From Enterococcus_K sp051713825 (lineage in GTDB: Bacteria > Bacillota > Bacilli > Lactobacillales > Enterococcaceae): 64,000 nt of DNA. Positions within the stretch are counted from its first letter, which is position 1. The number at the start of each line of letters is the position of its first letter. Location: the NCBI RefSeq assembly GCF_051713825.1, contig NZ_JBIOQR010000001.1, positions 248,001-312,000 on the forward strand. Reading direction: 5' to 3'. Below the pieces are notes generated by a model that worked only from the letters and a program-made list of their open reading frames with translations, searched no databases and was not told the origin of the DNA. Shown piece after piece: positions 61,692 through 64,000 of the stretch. A program made the position numbers and the translations under genes.

Positions 61692-61939
61692 CATAATACA
61701 AGAAAGCTATTAGGGGATAGCCACACATTTCTAGAGGGCGTTAGCCTGATCAAGTCTGTCAATTTTATCTAAAATAAGAAAGTTTCCTACTATAGTAATA
61801 GGAAAACTAATTGGTAGAAGAAAATCCTTTTTTTTAAAATAAATATCCAGTCAGAGAAGGGAAAGAAAAAAATAAAGATTTATTTGGAATTATCGGAAAT
61901 ATCGTTATGAAAATAAATTCATTTTTTCAAGAAAAAGGC
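61692..61939. other. Non-coding region before the S10 promoter
   Basis: A hairpin AGTTTCCTA (61781-61789)/TAGGAAAACT (61799-61808) is present, otherwise AT-rich sequence without a supported gene. Confidence 0.4.
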
Positions 61940-61968
61940 TTGCTATCTAGGTTTTTCTGTAATATAAT
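61940..61968 (+). promoter_or_regulatory. S10 operon promoter
   Basis: TTGCTA (61940-61945), 17 bases, perfect TATAAT (61963-61968). Confidence 0.85.
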
Positions 61969-61974
61969 CATAAA

Positions 61975-62140
61975 GGTGCTGTTTGTGTGAACGAACAGAC
62001 ACTGGTGGGGCTCGAAAGAAACCTGCCGGCTAAGAAACGAGAGGTTGCGACACGCCCGGACGCTTTGCCACGAACGAGCGTGACGGAAAATTTTCGTGGA
62101 GCTATGTCTACTTTTCAAAATAGGCGAAGGAGGGAATAAG
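61975..62140 (+). promoter_or_regulatory. Structured leader of the S10 operon
   Basis: A leader of about 165 bases with more G+C than its surroundings. Stems include CTGTTTG/CGAACAG (61979-61998) and CCACGAA/TTCGTGG (62068-62099). Such leaders commonly bind a ribosomal protein of the operon (L4 in E. coli); which protein would act here is unknown. Confidence 0.55.
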
Positions 62141-62449
62141 ATGGCAAAACAAAAAATTCGTATCCGTTTAAAAGCGTATGAACACCGTATTTTAGACCAA
62201 TCAGCGGATAAAATTGTAGAAACTGCAAAAAGAACTGGAGCTAGCGTGTCTGGTCCAATTCCATTACCAACAGAACGTAGTCTTTACACTGTTATTCGTG
62301 CGACTCATAAATACAAAGATTCACGCGAACAATTCGAAATGCGTACTCACAAACGTCTGATTGACATTGTGAACCCAACACCAAAAACAGTTGATGCTTT
62401 AATGAAGCTTGACTTACCATCTGGTGTGAACATTGAAATCAAACTATAA
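62141..62449 (+). CDS. rpsJ: Ribosomal protein S10
   Basis: Small-subunit protein and NusG/NusB partner, 102 residues. ATG 62141 (MAKQKIRIRLKAYEHRILDQS) is the universal S10 start, with GGAGGG upstream; the frame continues up to 62096 through the leader. The segments GPIPLPTERSLYTVIRATHKYKD and FEMRTHKRLIDI are conserved. It opens the S10 operon. Confidence 0.98.
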   Translation: MAKQKIRIRLKAYEHRILDQSADKIVETAKRTGASVSGPIPLPTERSLYTVIRATHKYKDSREQFEMRTHKRLIDIVNPTPKTVDALMKLDLPSGVNIEIKL

Positions 62450-62477
62450 TCAAAAAAATTAAGTTGGAGGTGTACTC

Positions 62478-63107
62478 ATGACCAAAGGAATCTTAGGGAA
62501 AAAAGTGGGAATGACACAAATCTTCACTGAATCTGGCGAACTAATCCCAGTTACAGTTGTTGAAGCTACGCCAAACGTAGTTTTACAAGTGAAAACAATG
62601 GAAACGGACGGCTACGAAGCTATTCAAGTTGGTTACCAAGATATGCGTGAAGTTTTATCAAACAAACCTGCGAAAGGTCATGTTTCAAAAGCAAACACGG
62701 CTCCTAAGCGCTTCATTAGAGAATTCAAAAATGTTGAGCTAGGAGAATACGAAGTAGGAAAAGAAATCACTGTTGATGTTTTCCAAGCAGGTGACATTAT
62801 TGATGTTACAGGTACTACAAAAGGTAAAGGATTCCAAGGGGTTATCAAACGTCACGGCCAAAGCCGCGGACCAATGGCTCACGGTTCTCGTTACCATCGT
62901 CGTCCTGGGTCAATGGGTCCAGTTGCACCTAACCGTGTATTTAAAAATAAAAAACTTGCTGGCCGTATGGGTGGCAACCGCGTAACAATCCAAAACTTGG
63001 AAATCGTTCGCGTTGATGCTGAAAGAAACGTTATCCTTATTAAAGGAAATGTTCCTGGAGCGAAAAAATCTTTAATCACTATTAAATCAGCTGTGAAAGC
63101 TAAATAA
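62478..63107 (+). CDS. rplC: Ribosomal protein L3
   Basis: Large-subunit protein near the peptidyl transferase centre, 209 residues. The N-terminus ILGKKVGMTQIFTESGELIPVTV, GKGFQGVIKRHGQSRGPMAHGS and GRMGGNRVTIQNLEIV are canonical for L3. TTGGAGG lies before ATG 62478, 28 bases after rpsJ. It is part of the S10 operon. Confidence 0.98.
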   Translation: MTKGILGKKVGMTQIFTESGELIPVTVVEATPNVVLQVKTMETDGYEAIQVGYQDMREVLSNKPAKGHVSKANTAPKRFIREFKNVELGEYEVGKEITVDVFQAGDIIDVTGTTKGKGFQGVIKRHGQSRGPMAHGSRYHRRPGSMGPVAPNRVFKNKKLAGRMGGNRVTIQNLEIVRVDAERNVILIKGNVPGAKKSLITIKSAVKAK

Positions 63108-63134
63108 TTAGTACGGGAAAGGAGGAACTAAGGA

Positions 63135-63758
63135 ATGCCGAATGTAGCATTATTCAAACAAGATGGAACCCAAAACGGTGAAATCACTTTAAACGAAGAA
63201 ATCTTCGGAATCGAACCTAATGAAAATGTTGTTTTTGATGCAATCATCATGCAACGAGCTTCATTAAGACAAGGAACGCACGCAGTTAAAAACCGTAGTG
63301 CAGTTCGTGGCGGTGGTCGTAAACCATGGCGTCAAAAAGGAACTGGTCGTGCTCGTCAAGGATCAATCCGCTCGCCACAATGGCGTGGAGGTGGAGTTGT
63401 CTTCGGACCAACACCACGTTCTTACAGCTACAAACTTCCTAAAAAAGTTCGTCGTTTAGCAATGAAATCTGTTTTATCAGAAAAAGTTGCTTCAAACAAA
63501 TTGGTAGCTGTTGATGCATTAAGCTTCGACGCACCGAAAACAAAAGAATTCAAACAAGTTCTTGCTAACTTATCTATTGACTCTAAGGTGTTAGTAGTAA
63601 TTGAAACAGAAAATGATTTTGCAGCTTTATCTGCACGTAATCTTGAGAAAGTTTCAGTTGTTACTGCTGACAATGTAAGTGTTCTAGACGTTGTATCTAA
63701 TGACAAAGTGTTAGCAACACAAACTGCTCTTACTCAAATTGAGGAGGTGCTTGCATAA
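63135..63758 (+). CDS. rplD: Ribosomal protein L4
   Basis: Large-subunit protein, 207 residues, and possible leader-binding regulator of the operon. The extended loop has AVRGGGRKPWRQKGTGRARQ, followed by SPQWRGGGVVFGP, characteristic of L4. AAAGGAGG lies upstream of ATG 63135. Its TAA overlaps the ATG of rplW. Confidence 0.98.
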   Translation: MPNVALFKQDGTQNGEITLNEEIFGIEPNENVVFDAIIMQRASLRQGTHAVKNRSAVRGGGRKPWRQKGTGRARQGSIRSPQWRGGGVVFGPTPRSYSYKLPKKVRRLAMKSVLSEKVASNKLVAVDALSFDAPKTKEFKQVLANLSIDSKVLVVIETENDFAALSARNLEKVSVVTADNVSVLDVVSNDKVLATQTALTQIEEVLA

Positions 63759-64000
63759 TGAACTTACTAGACGTAATCAAACGCCCTGTGATCACTGAAA
63801 AATCTATGCTTGCTATGGATGAAAAGAAATTTACTTTCGAAGTGGACACTCGTGCAAACAAAACTTTAGTTAAACAAGCTGTTGAAGCAGCATTTGACGT
63901 AAAAGTTAAAAACGTGAACATCATCAACGTGCGTCCTAAATTTAAACGCATGGGTAAATATGCAGGATATACAAAAAAACGTCGCAAAGCAGTTGTGACA
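63758..64000 (+). CDS. rplW: Ribosomal protein L23 (partial at window end)
   Basis: Starts at ATG 63758, sharing one base with the rplD stop, with GAGGAGG upstream. It reads NLLDVIKRPVITEKSMLAM, then NVNIINVRPKFKRMGKYAGY and KKRRKAVVT, the standard L23 sequence, and runs off the window after 81 residues. L23 lines the peptide exit tunnel opening. Confidence 0.97.
   Translation, partial: MNLLDVIKRPVITEKSMLAMDEKKFTFEVDTRANKTLVKQAVEAAFDVKVKNVNIINVRPKFKRMGKYAGYTKKRRKAVVT

Overview
The window is a 64 kb piece of an AT-rich low-GC Gram-positive chromosome. Gene content and protein sequences point to the Lactobacillales and most likely to Enterococcus. The supporting signs are ctsR-clpC without mcsA/mcsB, an EF-G/EF-Tu str operon, RpoB/RpoC and S10-operon proteins of enterococcal type, a flavin-based extracellular electron transfer (EET) locus, LPXTG surface proteins, and short intergenic repeats containing GAGGTTGGGACA. 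The species cannot be fixed from the sequence alone. I saw no rRNA, tRNA, CRISPR array or prophage.

Layout. 1-7.8 kb: nucleoside uptake and breakdown (BMP lipoprotein, NupOPQ-type ABC transporter, deoB, purine nucleoside phosphorylases PunA and DeoD). 7.9-11.6 kb: iron alcohol dehydrogenase, gpmA, a resolvase-like protein lacking the catalytic serine, and rpiA. 11.7-16.4 kb: str operon (rpsL, rpsG, fusA) and tuf. 16.5-18.9 kb: a complete IS66-type element with an 8-bp target duplication, followed by about 0.85 kb of structured non-coding DNA. 19.7-28.1 kb: ctsR-clpC, a U32 peptidase pair (tRNA ho5U type), glutathione reductase and citrate synthase. 29.0-33.6 kb: a 1534-residue LPXTG protein with a Tyr-heptad helical stalk. 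33.7-41.4 kb: EET genes (dmkB, eetB, eetA, ndh2, pplA, apbE, dmkA). 41.5-46.1 kb: birA, a zinc-ribbon protein, and a TrpXYZ-type ABC importer behind a leader that looks like an attenuator with its own leader peptide. 46.5-47.0 kb: a frameshifted small LPXTG gene. 47.6-55.0 kb: rpoB-rpoC. 55.1-61.6 kb: an accessory island with an IS66-derived 76-bp miniature element, a secreted protein, a two-permease ABC transporter, a lipoprotein, a membrane protein, an AgrC/LytTR two-component system and a second small secreted cationic peptide. 61.9-64.0 kb: start of the S10 operon (rpsJ, rplC, rplD, partial rplW).

How the parts work together. The first block imports nucleosides, phosphorolyses them and returns pentose phosphate to central metabolism, where RpiA and GpmA act. 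In the EET locus a membrane NADH dehydrogenase passes electrons to a dedicated demethylmenaquinone pool (DmkA, DmkB) and on to the flavinylated lipoprotein PplA, which ApbE loads with FMN. The best candidate for an undescribed system is the 55.5-61.6 kb island. It has the shape of a quorum- or stress-regulated secreted-effector module: sensor, LytTR regulator, direct repeats in front of the secreted gene, a terminator after that gene, then ABC transporter and possible immunity proteins. The second notable item is the aromatic-codon leader peptide with mutually exclusive hairpins upstream of the amino-acid-type ABC importer.
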